64,000 nt of DNA from Magnetovibrio sp. (GTDB lineage: Bacteria; Pseudomonadota; Alphaproteobacteria; Rhodospirillales; Magnetovibrionaceae), in contig JAPHSY010000010.1 of assembly GCA_026196495.1 (NCBI GenBank), positions 1 through 64,000 on the forward strand, in the 5' to 3' direction. Numbering within the stretch: position 1 is the stretch's first letter; the number at the start of each line of letters is the position of its first letter. The position numbers and the translations under genes are program-made. The notes beneath the pieces were generated by a model that searched no databases, was not told the origin of the DNA, and worked only from the letters and a program-made list of their open reading frames with translations. Below are positions 27,209 through 35,881 of this stretch, piece by piece.

Positions 27209-29011
27209 ATGCCCTCCACCTCTGATTCCGTCAGTGAATTTTTCAAAGACGGCGAACTTTCACTGTCTGGCAAACGTTGGTTGGTGAAAGCCGCCGATGA
27301 ACGTCAAGCCATGGCGTTAACGCAGCGTCTGCGTGTCCACGAAGTGGTTGGGCGGGTGTTGGCGTCGCGTGGCTTGGATGTGGAAAGTGCGGAAGGCTTT
27401 CTAGAACCCAAGCTCAAAACGCACCTCCCTGATCCAGGTCACCTCAAAGACATGGATAAGGCTGCTACGCGTATTGCCGATGCGGTGGAAAATGATGAAC
27501 AGATCGCCATTTTTGGCGACTATGATGTGGATGGTGCGACTTCGTCCGCCTTGCTGAAACGTTTCTTAGAAGCCGCTGGTGCCAAGGTTCGAGTTTATAT
27601 CCCTGACCGTATGGAAGAAGGTTATGGCCCGAATGCACCAGCACTGTTGAAGTTGAAAGATGAGGGGGCATCAGTTGCCATTACGGTGGATTGCGGCCAA
27701 GTGGCGTTTGAGCCATTGGAAGCCGCAACGGATGCTGGTCTCGATATCATTGTTGTGGATCACCACGTGGGTGAACCGCGCTTACCCAAAGCCGTAGCGG
27801 TCATTAACCCCAATCGCATTGATGATGACAGTCCCCATGGTCAAATGGCGGCTGTGGGTGTGGCGTTCTTGGTTGCTGTTGCGGTGAACCGGGAACTGAA
27901 AGATCGCGATTGGTACGCAGAACGTACGCCCCCAAACTTAATGCAGTGGTTGGACATTGTTGCTCTTGGCACTGTGTGTGATGTGGTGCCGCTAACGGGT
28001 GTGAACCGAGCATTGGTTTCGCAAGGCCTGAAGGTCTTGGCACAACGTACAAACCCAGGCTTGCGTATGTTGGGGGATGTTGCAGGCATTAAAGAAAAAC
28101 CTGGTGCTTATCATCTTGGGTTTGTCTTGGGGCCACGTATCAATGCAGGTGGTCGCGTTGGCCAATCTGATTTGGGCACGCGGTTGTTATCCACCGCTAA
28201 TGAGAGCGAAGCACTTTCCTTGGCACAACGCCTCAACGACTTCAATGCTGAACGGCAAGATATCGAAGCTGCCGTATTGGATGAAGCCGTCGTTCAAATC
28301 GACAACCAATTGGATGGTGGTGAAGCTGGCCCAATTGTGATTGCACACGGTAAGGGTTGGCACCCAGGTGTGGTGGGGATTGTTGCGTCACGCCTCAAAG
28401 ATAAATACAACCGCCCCAGTTGCGTCATCAGTTTTGACGGAGATGTCGGGACGGCTTCTGGACGTTCCGTCAGCGGTGTGGATCTCGGTGGGGCTGTTAT
28501 CGCGGCACGTCAAGCAGGGTTGTTGGTTAAGGGCGGTGGACATGCGATGGCGGCCGGGTTTTCTATCGAGCGTGAAAAACTTCCCGAGCTGGAAGCCTTC
28601 CTGGCAGAACGTGTTGTCAAAGCCGTAGGAAATAATCCGCCGCCGCCGGGCGTTTATATCGACACCATCACGTCAGCCGCGGGTGCGAATATGCACTTGG
28701 TGAAAACCCTGGAACAAATCGGTCCCTTTGGTGTCGGCAATCCAGAACCGCGTTTTTGCATCAAAGATGCGATTGTTGCCAAGGCAACACCCGTTGGGGC
28801 AGACCAAAGTCACGTGAGTTTGATTTTGACCGATACAGGTGGAGGAGGGCGCTTGAAAGCCATCGCCTTTCGGGCCTTTGATACGGACCTTGGCAAGGCC
28901 CTCATGAACCATGGTGGGATGCCGTTCCATTTTGTTGGGCGGTTGCGCATCAATGTCTGGAATGGCTATGAAAGCGTCCAGTTGATGGTCGATGATGCCG
29001 CTAAGTCATGA
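27209..29011 (+). CDS. recJ: Single-stranded-DNA-specific exonuclease RecJ
   Basis: 600 residues. 5'-3' ssDNA exonuclease in RecF-pathway repair and mismatch repair. DHH-family motifs: FGDYDVDGATSSALL near residue 100, the PDRMEEGYG motif, VDCGQ, DHHVG, and the DHHA1 motif GGGHAMAAGFSIE near residue 445. RecJ OB domain toward the C-terminus. Strong ggggaggg ribosome binding site. In many relatives glpX lies between hom and recJ; here it does not. Confidence 0.96.
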   Translation: MPSTSDSVSEFFKDGELSLSGKRWLVKAADERQAMALTQRLRVHEVVGRVLASRGLDVESAEGFLEPKLKTHLPDPGHLKDMDKAATRIADAVENDEQIAIFGDYDVDGATSSALLKRFLEAAGAKVRVYIPDRMEEGYGPNAPALLKLKDEGASVAITVDCGQVAFEPLEAATDAGLDIIVVDHHVGEPRLPKAVAVINPNRIDDDSPHGQMAAVGVAFLVAVAVNRELKDRDWYAERTPPNLMQWLDIVALGTVCDVVPLTGVNRALVSQGLKVLAQRTNPGLRMLGDVAGIKEKPGAYHLGFVLGPRINAGGRVGQSDLGTRLLSTANESEALSLAQRLNDFNAERQDIEAAVLDEAVVQIDNQLDGGEAGPIVIAHGKGWHPGVVGIVASRLKDKYNRPSCVISFDGDVGTASGRSVSGVDLGGAVIAARQAGLLVKGGGHAMAAGFSIEREKLPELEAFLAERVVKAVGNNPPPPGVYIDTITSAAGANMHLVKTLEQIGPFGVGNPEPRFCIKDAIVAKATPVGADQSHVSLILTDTGGGGRLKAIAFRAFDTDLGKALMNHGGMPFHFVGRLRINVWNGYESVQLMVDDAAKS

Positions 29012-29070
29012 AATTACACATTGAACAGAGCATTTGACAAACCTATTTTTGATGGAGGATAGGAGGGTAA

Positions 29071-29412
29071 ATGTCGGACCAAAACCATCTTGATCATTTC
29101 GAAGGTATGAAGGGTGCACTAACAGAGGTGCATGCTGATGTGCGTGGTTATGATACCAAGGCGCAAATTATGGGAATTGGGTTCATTTTTTCCTTAGGTG
29201 TCATCTTTAACATATTGGAAGGCTTTTCCACTGACCGGGACCTCGGTTGGTTTCAGTTGTTGGCCGCATTTGTACTCTCTATTGCTCCTGTGGTGCTGTA
29301 TGGCGCCGTGCTTTATCCATATGTTAAGCGTCAACGCTTTATCCGTGCATTGGTTGCATCCTCCATCAGCTTTTCCATTTTGATGGGGGCAAGCCTGATA
29401 CAACTTACGTAA
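29071..29412 (+). CDS. Small three-helix membrane protein
   Basis: 113 residues. A hydrophilic N-terminus (about 1-28) leads into a YDTKAQIMGIGFIF turn and three membrane helices (about 30-50, 62-83, 91-110). The D-T-K-A motif just before the first helix, and the P-rich end of the second (VVLYGAVLYPYVKRQRF), weakly recall the Pycsar-effector/DUF5706 membrane domain. No cyclase or other defence partner is beside it. Function unknown. Confidence 0.6.
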   Translation: MSDQNHLDHFEGMKGALTEVHADVRGYDTKAQIMGIGFIFSLGVIFNILEGFSTDRDLGWFQLLAAFVLSIAPVVLYGAVLYPYVKRQRFIRALVASSISFSILMGASLIQLT

Positions 29413-29460
29413 ATCCACATTTGATGGACGAGAACTCCACCTAGGTTTATCCTTAATATT

Positions 29461-30744
29461 ATGGATCTTTTCTATGTCCTTTTGGTGCTGTTGGTGGTGA
29501 CACGCACCTTCGGCATCGCAGTGGAAAGGTTGGGGCAGCCCGCTTTGATCGGCGAACTGGTCGCAGGGATTGCTTTGGGCATGATTGGGGCTTCGATGGC
29601 CCCTGAACACCCGTTCATCGGTGATCTCAAGCACAATGAAATCTTCATTGCACTCACCAATTTAGGGATGTTTTTTTTGATGCTTCTGGCAGGCATTGAA
29701 ATGCAACCCCACAAGATTATGAAGTACTCACTAAGTGCCTTTATGGTGGCCTTAGGGGGGTTACTTTTGCCATTGGGTTTGGGATTTGCCTTAGGTTGGT
29801 TTTTTCTGCCGGAAAGCTCTCTCAAAATTGCACAGTGTTTCTTCTTAGGCACAGCCTTGGCCATTACTGCGGTGCCCGCGTCCGTTCGTGTGCTGATGGA
29901 TCTGGGTAAACTCAACACGCCAGTAGGGCAGGTCATCGTGACAGCAGCCGTGTTTGATGACGTTTTAAGTTTGTTGCTGTTGGCTTTCTTAACTGGATTG
30001 ATTAGTGGTGATGGTACCGCAACTGTTCAAGAAGCTGGTGCCTTGGGCCTTGATATCATCAGCTTCTTTGCCATCACCATTTTGATCGGTGTTTACGGCT
30101 TTCCCAAAGGGGCGGTGCTGCTGAAATACATTAAGGAAAAAGAGTTTGATTTTTCGCTTATCTTGATTGCTGCCTTTGCTTTTGCGGTGTTGGCCGAAGT
30201 GATGGGTTTGCACTTTATCCTCGGCCCATTTGTTGCTGGGATGTTTGTTGGGCGTCGGGTGTTGGACAAAGCAACCTACACTGCTGTGAAGTCGAAAATT
30301 AGTGCTACCACATTGGGGTTCTTGGCTCCTGTATTCTTTGCATCCGTTGGTCTGAACTTAGAAATTTCTGCCTTTACAGAAGTTCCTGCGTTCTTAGGGC
30401 TTTTGATCGTGGCTGCGTTTGTCGGAAAAATTGTCGGGGCAGGAGCAATGGCCCGTGCCGCAAACTTTAATAATCGTGACAGTTTGGCGGTTGGTGTGGG
30501 GATGAGCGCGCGTGGTGCTGTTGAATTGGTTATTGCCGATATTGCTTTAAAAGCGGGATTATTTGCGGCTGTTAATGGTGCAGATGCCACAAACCCTGTG
30601 GTTGCGAACATATTTTCCGCAGTGGTGGTGATGGCTATCGTCACCACGTTTGTGACCTCCATGAGCCTACGCTACATCTTGACGGCTACGCATGGGGGGA
30701 AGGATGAAGGTGATGAATGGGATGAAGAAGATGCTTCTCCATAG
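29461..30744 (+). CDS. Monovalent cation:proton antiporter (CPA2-type)
   Basis: 427 residues with about 12-13 membrane helices and no C-terminal RCK domain; the C-terminus is a short acidic tail. Seen: the GELVAGIALGMIG and LLAGIEM region of Na+/H+ exchanger domain proteins, TALAITAVPASVRVL and the acidic pair F-D-D-V near residue 162, which is the usual ion-binding ND/DD site. Likely Na+/H+ or K+/H+ exchange. Confidence 0.9.
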   Translation: MDLFYVLLVLLVVTRTFGIAVERLGQPALIGELVAGIALGMIGASMAPEHPFIGDLKHNEIFIALTNLGMFFLMLLAGIEMQPHKIMKYSLSAFMVALGGLLLPLGLGFALGWFFLPESSLKIAQCFFLGTALAITAVPASVRVLMDLGKLNTPVGQVIVTAAVFDDVLSLLLLAFLTGLISGDGTATVQEAGALGLDIISFFAITILIGVYGFPKGAVLLKYIKEKEFDFSLILIAAFAFAVLAEVMGLHFILGPFVAGMFVGRRVLDKATYTAVKSKISATTLGFLAPVFFASVGLNLEISAFTEVPAFLGLLIVAAFVGKIVGAGAMARAANFNNRDSLAVGVGMSARGAVELVIADIALKAGLFAAVNGADATNPVVANIFSAVVVMAIVTTFVTSMSLRYILTATHGGKDEGDEWDEEDASP

Positions 30745-30859
30745 TCCTAAGTCATTAGGCATAAAGATAAAATTCTCGTAAATCTCATATTTATTGTTAC
30801 AGTTTTGTTACAATGGGTATATGATTCTGCCGGGCGTTTCGTGTACGGGGGATCGATTT

Positions 30860-32824
30860 ATGGGCATTCTCAAATCTATCAAGATCAGTGTGCAAACGGC
30901 ACTGATCGGTCTTGTTGCTTTGGTCGGCTTTGTCATTGTCGGCGGTATTTACGTCATCAACTCATCAGTTCAGCATGAATTGCAGGCGACCCAACTTCAC
31001 GAAACCAAAGGCGTGTCTTATGTGAACGCGATCAAGATTGGTTTTTTGCAAGAACGTCGCAATGAAAAGGATTTTTTGCTGCGAAAACTGATGAAGTATG
31101 CGGATCGTCATCAAAAGACTGCTGATGAAGTTATGCCGTATTTCGATAAGTTGAAAACAATTCATCAAGAACCAGATGAACAGCAACTCGTAACCGAAAT
31201 GCAAGAAGGCTTTACTGCCTATGTTGAAAGTTTCCAAAAAATTGTTAGTACGTGGCAAACCATCGGCCTGACACCAAAAGAAGGTTTGCGGGGTAAGCTG
31301 CGCAAGGCCGTAGCTACGGTTGAAGGTGAGCTCAAAAAATATGACAAGCCCCGTTTGACGGTGATCATGTTGATGATGCGTCGTCATGAAAAAGATTTCT
31401 TTATGCGCTTGGATCCCAAATACATCAAACGTCAAGATGCACGCATGGCAGAATTTGATGATTTGTTGGCAACTACTGACATTCCTGAAGCTGAAAGAGC
31501 GAATATAGAAAAGCTTTTGGACGTTTATTTGGCTGCATTCAAAGAAGTCGCAACACTCATGCTTCAAGAAGCTAAAGATAAGAAAGTCATGAGTAATTTG
31601 TATGCAGAGGTGCAGCCCAAACTGGATTTTTTGGATGAAAAGGGAACCGCTGATGCCGAAGCGGCAACGGTTGAGCTGGAACACAACATTGAAACGACCT
31701 TTGTCGTCATTATGGGAACAATGGTTGGTGTCGCTATCCTTGTCTTGGCAATCGGAACATTGATCGGTCGTGGGATCAGCTCCCCCATTGGTGGGATGAC
31801 CGACAGCATGGTGAAGTTGGCTGATGGTGCATTGGATACTGAAGTTCCATCACAGGACTTTGGTAATGAACTGGGACGGATGGCGGCGGCTGTTCAAATC
31901 TTCAAGGATAATGCCATTGAAGTGAAGCGTCTGGAAGAAGAGCAAAAAGCGAACGAAGAACGTGAAGCCAAAGAAAAACGTGACATGATGTTGAATATGG
32001 CAGATACGTTTGAAAGTAGTGTCGGCAGTGTGGTCAATTCTGTTTCATCTTCTGCTACTGAAATGCAATCGTCCGCAACGACTTTGTCTGCAACGGCAGA
32101 ACAAACATCTAAACAATCTACAACTGTTGCTGCGGCTTCTGAAGAAGCTTCAGCTAATGTGCAAACTGTTGCTTCTGCTGCGGAGGAACTGAGCAGTTCA
32201 ATTTCGGAAATTTCGCGGCAAGTTGCACAGTCGACGCAAATTTCATCTACAGCAGTAGCTGAAGTAGATGGTGCCAATACCCAAGTTCAAGGTTTAGCCG
32301 ATGCAGCACGCAAAATTGGTGAGGTGGTGGCCTTGATCACCGACATTGCCGATCAAACCAATTTGCTGGCACTGAATGCGACCATTGAAGCCGCACGTGC
32401 TGGTGAAGCTGGCAAAGGCTTTGCGGTTGTTGCATCGGAAGTCAAAAACTTGGCAAACCAAACGGCCAAAGCAACGGAAGAAATCTCGTCGCAAATTGGT
32501 GGTATTCAACATGCAACGGATGATGCTGTTCAAGCGATCGGTTCAATTGGTGGCATCATCAATCAAATGAATGAAATCGCCTCAACCATTGCTGCGGCTG
32601 TCGAAGAACAAGGTGCAGCTACGCAAGAAATTGCCCGCAATGTCGAACAAGCCTCTGCTGGAACAGGCGAGGTTTCAGCCAACATTGCAGGTGTGACACA
32701 GGCTGCAGGTGAAACCGGTGAAGCCGCCAGTGAAATGCTCGGGGCTGCACAGGAACTCTCTCAACAGTCTGAAATTCTGCGTAGTGAAGTTGATAAGTTT
32801 CTCGCCAATATCCGTAATGGATAA
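30860..32824 (+). CDS. Methyl-accepting chemotaxis protein with HBM-type sensor
   Basis: About 654 residues from ATG 30860, preceded by cgggggatcg. Membrane helices at about 12-33 and 280-303 enclose an all-helical periplasmic domain with two related motifs, [10 protein letters not shown] and [10 protein letters not shown], one per bundle, the mark of the helical bimodular (HBM) domain that in known receptors binds organic acids. HAMP follows, then a signalling domain with the hairpin tip [21 protein letters not shown]. No cheW-type partner nearby. Confidence 0.94.
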   Translation: MGILKSIKISVQTALIGLVALVGFVIVGGIYVINSSVQHELQATQLHETKGVSYVNAIKIGFLQERRNEKDFLLRKLMKYADRHQKTADEVMPYFDKLKTIHQEPDEQQLVTEMQEGFTAYVESFQKIVSTWQTIGLTPKEGLRGKLRKAVATVEGELKKYDKPRLTVIMLMMRRHEKDFFMRLDPKYIKRQDARMAEFDDLLATTDIPEAERANIEKLLDVYLAAFKEVATLMLQEAKDKKVMSNLYAEVQPKLDFLDEKGTADAEAATVELEHNIETTFVVIMGTMVGVAILVLAIGTLIGRGISSPIGGMTDSMVKLADGALDTEVPSQDFGNELGRMAAAVQIFKDNAIEVKRLEEEQKANEEREAKEKRDMMLNMADTFESSVGSVVNSVSSSATEMQSSATTLSATAEQTSKQSTTVAAASEEASANVQTVASAAEELSSSISEISRQVAQSTQISSTAVAEVDGANTQVQGLADAARKIGEVVALITDIADQTNLLALNATIEAARAGEAGKGFAVVASEVKNLANQTAKATEEISSQIGGIQHATDDAVQAIGSIGGIINQMNEIASTIAAAVEEQGAATQEIARNVEQASAGTGEVSANIAGVTQAAGETGEAASEMLGAAQELSQQSEILRSEVDKFLANIRNG

Positions 32825-32840
32825 CTTATATCTGGAAAGT

Positions 32841-32871
32841 GAACTGCAGGCTAAGTTCTAGCCTGCAGTTC
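32841..32871. other. Perfect 12-base-pair hairpin between convergent genes
   Basis: gaactgcaggct (32841-32852) pairs with agcctgcagttc (32860-32871) around a 7-base loop. It lies 17 bases after the chemoreceptor stop and includes the stop codon of the convergent PDC gene. There is no T run on either side, so it is not a textbook terminator, but it may end or stabilise both transcripts. Confidence 0.5.
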
Positions 32872-33856
32872 CAAACCAGAACTCAATTCCGTTTTTCAGA
32901 AATTCGTCATACCGAATATAGTGTGATCCATCGCACGAGAAGTTCAACGCCACCATGCCATTACAGATGTTGATGGAACCTGAACGTAGATAAATATTGT
33001 CATCTGCAAAGCGTAACTCACGAAACATTTCAAATATGGGATTGAGGGTTTCTGGCGGTACGGTTGCCTGTTTCATATAATCGCGATGCGGATAAGCAAG
33101 GCACGTATTGGGGTCAATGAGGTCCTCAAAGCCCAAAAGGCGATAACCAAATGGATTATCGACCTGCCAAATAGTGGCACGACTTGAAGAAAAGTGAATC
33201 TTTGAGTGAAACACCCCGTGATGCATCATCAATTCAGTAAGTAGTGGGATGGCATCGTCCAAACGGCTATCTAGCTGACTGTCGACACGTTGTTGTTCAA
33301 ATAGATTTCCGCGAATGGACGGATCACCTTTGATCTGTTGCCAGTCTTGCTTTTCTTCATAAAGGCCTTGGGTCGCAGGAAGCTCACGCAAATCGTAATC
33401 GGCACCCAAAAAGCCAACGTGCTTAGAATTGGAGTCTCGAATAACGCGAATAGCGGTCAGTGATGGGCGTTTGGAATTCTTGGAAATATAGGCTTCAGAC
33501 AGGCGGAAGTTGCCGCTGGCTAATACTCCCAACATGTAGGGGCGCTTTGAGCGATCACGACCATAATGGGCGTGGTCTGCTCCTGTACGGGTGATGTTGT
33601 CGACGGTTTGAATACCATCGATGTTCATCACGTAAAGATGCTTACAATATGGGATTTCATCTAAAGCTTTGGTGAGACGAGCTTCCATGGCTTCACGGTT
33701 ATGCATCAAATCAACGCAGTCATGAGATAGCTTGCGCATGGCACGTGAAATCATTGAGGTTAGCATTTCGCGCTGTTTGAAAATAGCGCTGCGAATGTCT
33801 GATTGTAGTTCTGAATTATCGACCATGACGCTCACGTGTTTCTCCAAGAAAGGCAC
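32858..33856 (-). CDS. Soluble PDC/Cache-domain sensory protein
   Basis: 332 residues, or 322 from an internal ATG (MVDNSELQSD). No signal peptide, no membrane helix and no output domain. Residues 50-180 resemble a PDC/Cache ligand-binding fold, with an ending like the Cache V-G-F-L-G-A-D-Y-D-L motif, followed by a second poorly recognised domain rich in aromatic residues. Convergent with the chemoreceptor. It may be a stand-alone cytoplasmic ligand sensor. Function unknown. Confidence 0.6.
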   Translation of the reverse strand: MPFLEKHVSVMVDNSELQSDIRSAIFKQREMLTSMISRAMRKLSHDCVDLMHNREAMEARLTKALDEIPYCKHLYVMNIDGIQTVDNITRTGADHAHYGRDRSKRPYMLGVLASGNFRLSEAYISKNSKRPSLTAIRVIRDSNSKHVGFLGADYDLRELPATQGLYEEKQDWQQIKGDPSIRGNLFEQQRVDSQLDSRLDDAIPLLTELMMHHGVFHSKIHFSSSRATIWQVDNPFGYRLLGFEDLIDPNTCLAYPHRDYMKQATVPPETLNPIFEMFRELRFADDNIYLRSGSINICNGMVALNFSCDGSHYIRYDEFLKNGIEFWFGTAG

Positions 33857-33941
33857 AAACAGATAGGGAAAATCCGTATATCAAACTTAACCTGATCTGA
33901 GTTCTGGTCCAATCTAGATTTCGTGACATTTGTGTAAACAA

Positions 33942-33972
33942 AAAGGCTGCCTCTCTAAAAGAGGCAGCCTTT
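33942..33972. terminator. Bidirectional-type terminator after pfp
   Basis: 13-base arms aaaggctgcctct and agaggcagccttt with a 5-base loop. On the minus strand the stem is followed by tttttgttt, so it ends the pfp transcript. Confidence 0.85.
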
Positions 33973-33999
33973 AATGTTATGATGAAGTGAAGAAGTTCA

Positions 34000-35226
34000 T
34001 TATTTCTTCTTCATAATTTTCGGAACTGTGTTGGAGCGATCCAAACGCGATACAACCGGTAGACCGTCAGTGCCCAACAGAGGTGTTAGGTACTTCATAA
34101 ACTTATCGGTCACATCGTTGCCGGCTTTGTTGATCATGTTCGGTGCCATGACTTTCGTCAGTGCAGCAACATCGGTCACTTTCGACAGTTTGTATTCGAT
34201 GGCGTAGTCGCCGGTGCGGTGGATGGTTACCGTGCCGTGCTTCTTGCCGGAGAAGTGTGCGAATTGTACGGCTTTTTCACCCACTTCACGGGCTTCGATT
34301 GCGTCAACGTCGGACACACAGCCCAAGAAGGAACGTTGCAAGTAACCAAAGGTATCGCCGCGAACGCGGGTGATGCCGGTTTTTTCTTTGATTTGGTCAC
34401 ACAACAGATCAGCCAGAGCACCAGTGCCGGACAGCTGTACGTTGCCGTGTGCGTCCTTTTCGACGTCTTTCATCAGCTTGGTGATGATCGGCGTGCCTTT
34501 GGCGTCGTGGATGCCTTCGGAAACGGCAATGACGCAACGACCGTACTTGTCGTAAGTCTTCTTCACGTCCTTGACGAAGTTGTTCATGTTGAACGTGCTT
34601 TCCGGCAAGTAGATCAGGTGTGGTGCATCGCCGTTGTACAAGCGTGCACCCGCAGCCGCAGCGGTCAGGAAGCCAGCGTGGCGGCCCATAACGACACCAA
34701 CGTAAACACCTTTTAGTGCGGCATTGTCTTGGTTGATACCCGCAAAGGCCGATGCCACAAACTTAGCCGCAGACGGGAAGCCTGGGGTGTGATCGTTGAC
34801 CATCAAATCGTTGTCGATGGTTTTGGGGATGTGAATGCAGGTCAGGTCGTGTTTATTCTTTTCAGAATATTCTGCAACCAAACGGGCAGCATCGGACGAA
34901 TCGTTGCCGCCGATGTAGAAAAACGTGCCGATGTCGTGAGCTTTGAGAACCTTAGAGATCTCTTGGAGATATTTGTTATCCGGTTTGTCGCGGGTGGAGC
35001 CCAATGCAGAGCAAGGCGTCGCGGCGACGGCTTCCAGATTAGCTGTGGTTTCTTTGGTGAGATCGAGGAAATCCTCGTTCACGATTCCCGAAACGCCATG
35101 CAGAGCACCATATACGTGCTCGATGCCTGGGAATTTACGCGATTCTAGGATCGCCCCCACAAGTGATTGATTGATAACGGCCGTTGGGCCACCGCCCTGA
35201 GCGATCAGGACCTTACCTTTGAGCAT
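34000..35226 (-). CDS. pfp: Pyrophosphate-dependent 6-phosphofructokinase
   Basis: About 408 residues from ATG 35224-35226 (MLKGKVLIAQGGGP). Interconverts fructose 6-phosphate and fructose 1,6-bisphosphate with PPi, reversibly. PPi specificity is seen in two places: GGNDS (106-110) with Asp where ATP enzymes have Gly, and K135 in PKTIDND where ATP enzymes have Gly. Monocistronic with its own terminator. Confidence 0.93.
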   Translation of the reverse strand: MLKGKVLIAQGGGPTAVINQSLVGAILESRKFPGIEHVYGALHGVSGIVNEDFLDLTKETTANLEAVAATPCSALGSTRDKPDNKYLQEISKVLKAHDIGTFFYIGGNDSSDAARLVAEYSEKNKHDLTCIHIPKTIDNDLMVNDHTPGFPSAAKFVASAFAGINQDNAALKGVYVGVVMGRHAGFLTAAAAGARLYNGDAPHLIYLPESTFNMNNFVKDVKKTYDKYGRCVIAVSEGIHDAKGTPIITKLMKDVEKDAHGNVQLSGTGALADLLCDQIKEKTGITRVRGDTFGYLQRSFLGCVSDVDAIEAREVGEKAVQFAHFSGKKHGTVTIHRTGDYAIEYKLSKVTDVAALTKVMAPNMINKAGNDVTDKFMKYLTPLLGTDGLPVVSRLDRSNTVPKIMKKK

Positions 35227-35439
35227 GGAAAAAACTCCCCCTTGCAGTGTCAAATTTCAAGTTGTCCTTATATTAGCGATTTATATCGCCACGTACAGCT
35301 CCCCATAAAGGTAGCTTTTGGGCAGTATTTTTCACGTAATACGTTGAAAATCAGCACTTTGTGAGAAAAAAACGTTTTTTACATTTATAGGGGTTGATTT
35401 CACCTCTGTGAGCGTTTAGAAAACGCGGGCTTCCAGCGA

Positions 35440-35515
35440 GACCCCTTCGTCTAGAGGCCTAGGACACCGCCCTTTCACGGCGGCAACACGGGTTCGAATC
35501 CCGTAGGGGTCGCCA
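35440..35515 (+). tRNA. tRNA-Glu (anticodon TTC)
   Basis: 76 bases with a full cloverleaf: acceptor GACCCCT/AGGGGTC, anticodon stem ccgcc/ggcgg around the loop ctttcac (anticodon TTC), T arm acggg-ttcgaat-cccgt, discriminator G and encoded CCA. It is the apparent attachment site of an integrative element, since a damaged copy of its last 45 bases lies at 40038-40082. Confidence 0.97.
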
Positions 35516-35531
35516 AGCATTGCAAGATGTT

Positions 35532-35556
35532 AGCTCGCCTCATGGCGGGCTTTTTT
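35532..35556 (+). terminator. Terminator of tRNA-Glu
   Basis: agctcgcc (35532-35539) pairs with ggcgggct (35544-35551), one G-U pair, with a 4-base loop and a run of six T. Confidence 0.8.
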
Positions 35557-35881
35557 CGTTTGTATGGAAATTATACGGAAATAACATCTTTTGAATTGAA
35601 GTGCGTTAACTGCCTTAGTGCTACGATGTGTCGTCGAGTGAGGTGGATGAGGACGACTCATTTGGTTCCAGAAGGGGCATACCCTCGCGCAACCTGTGCC
35701 CCTCCGATTTTGCACGGATATGGTCTCGCAGCTGACAGATAAAATTTACTAGATTCTTGGGGATGTCTGCTTGCCGACAGAAAGAGGATGTAATACTGCT
35801 TAAGAAGATGGGGGCTTTACACCTGAAGCAGGCGTTTTTGTCATTGGCGCGTATTAGCCGCTAACTAGATGTTTGAGTTTT
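35557..35881. other. Gene-free 325 bases between tRNA-Glu and the Lon-like gene
   Basis: Nothing recognisable. An open frame at 35527-35742 overlaps the terminator and has no family resemblance. This is the left end of the presumed inserted segment, so decayed element DNA is a reasonable guess. Confidence 0.4.

Noticed and set aside
30965..31684. Open frame opposite the chemoreceptor sensor domain
   Set aside because: Cys/Phe-rich antisense product with no motif; the plus strand encodes a clear HBM domain.
35527..35742. 71-codon frame after tRNA-Glu
   Set aside because: It starts inside the tRNA terminator and has no resemblance to integrases or other families.
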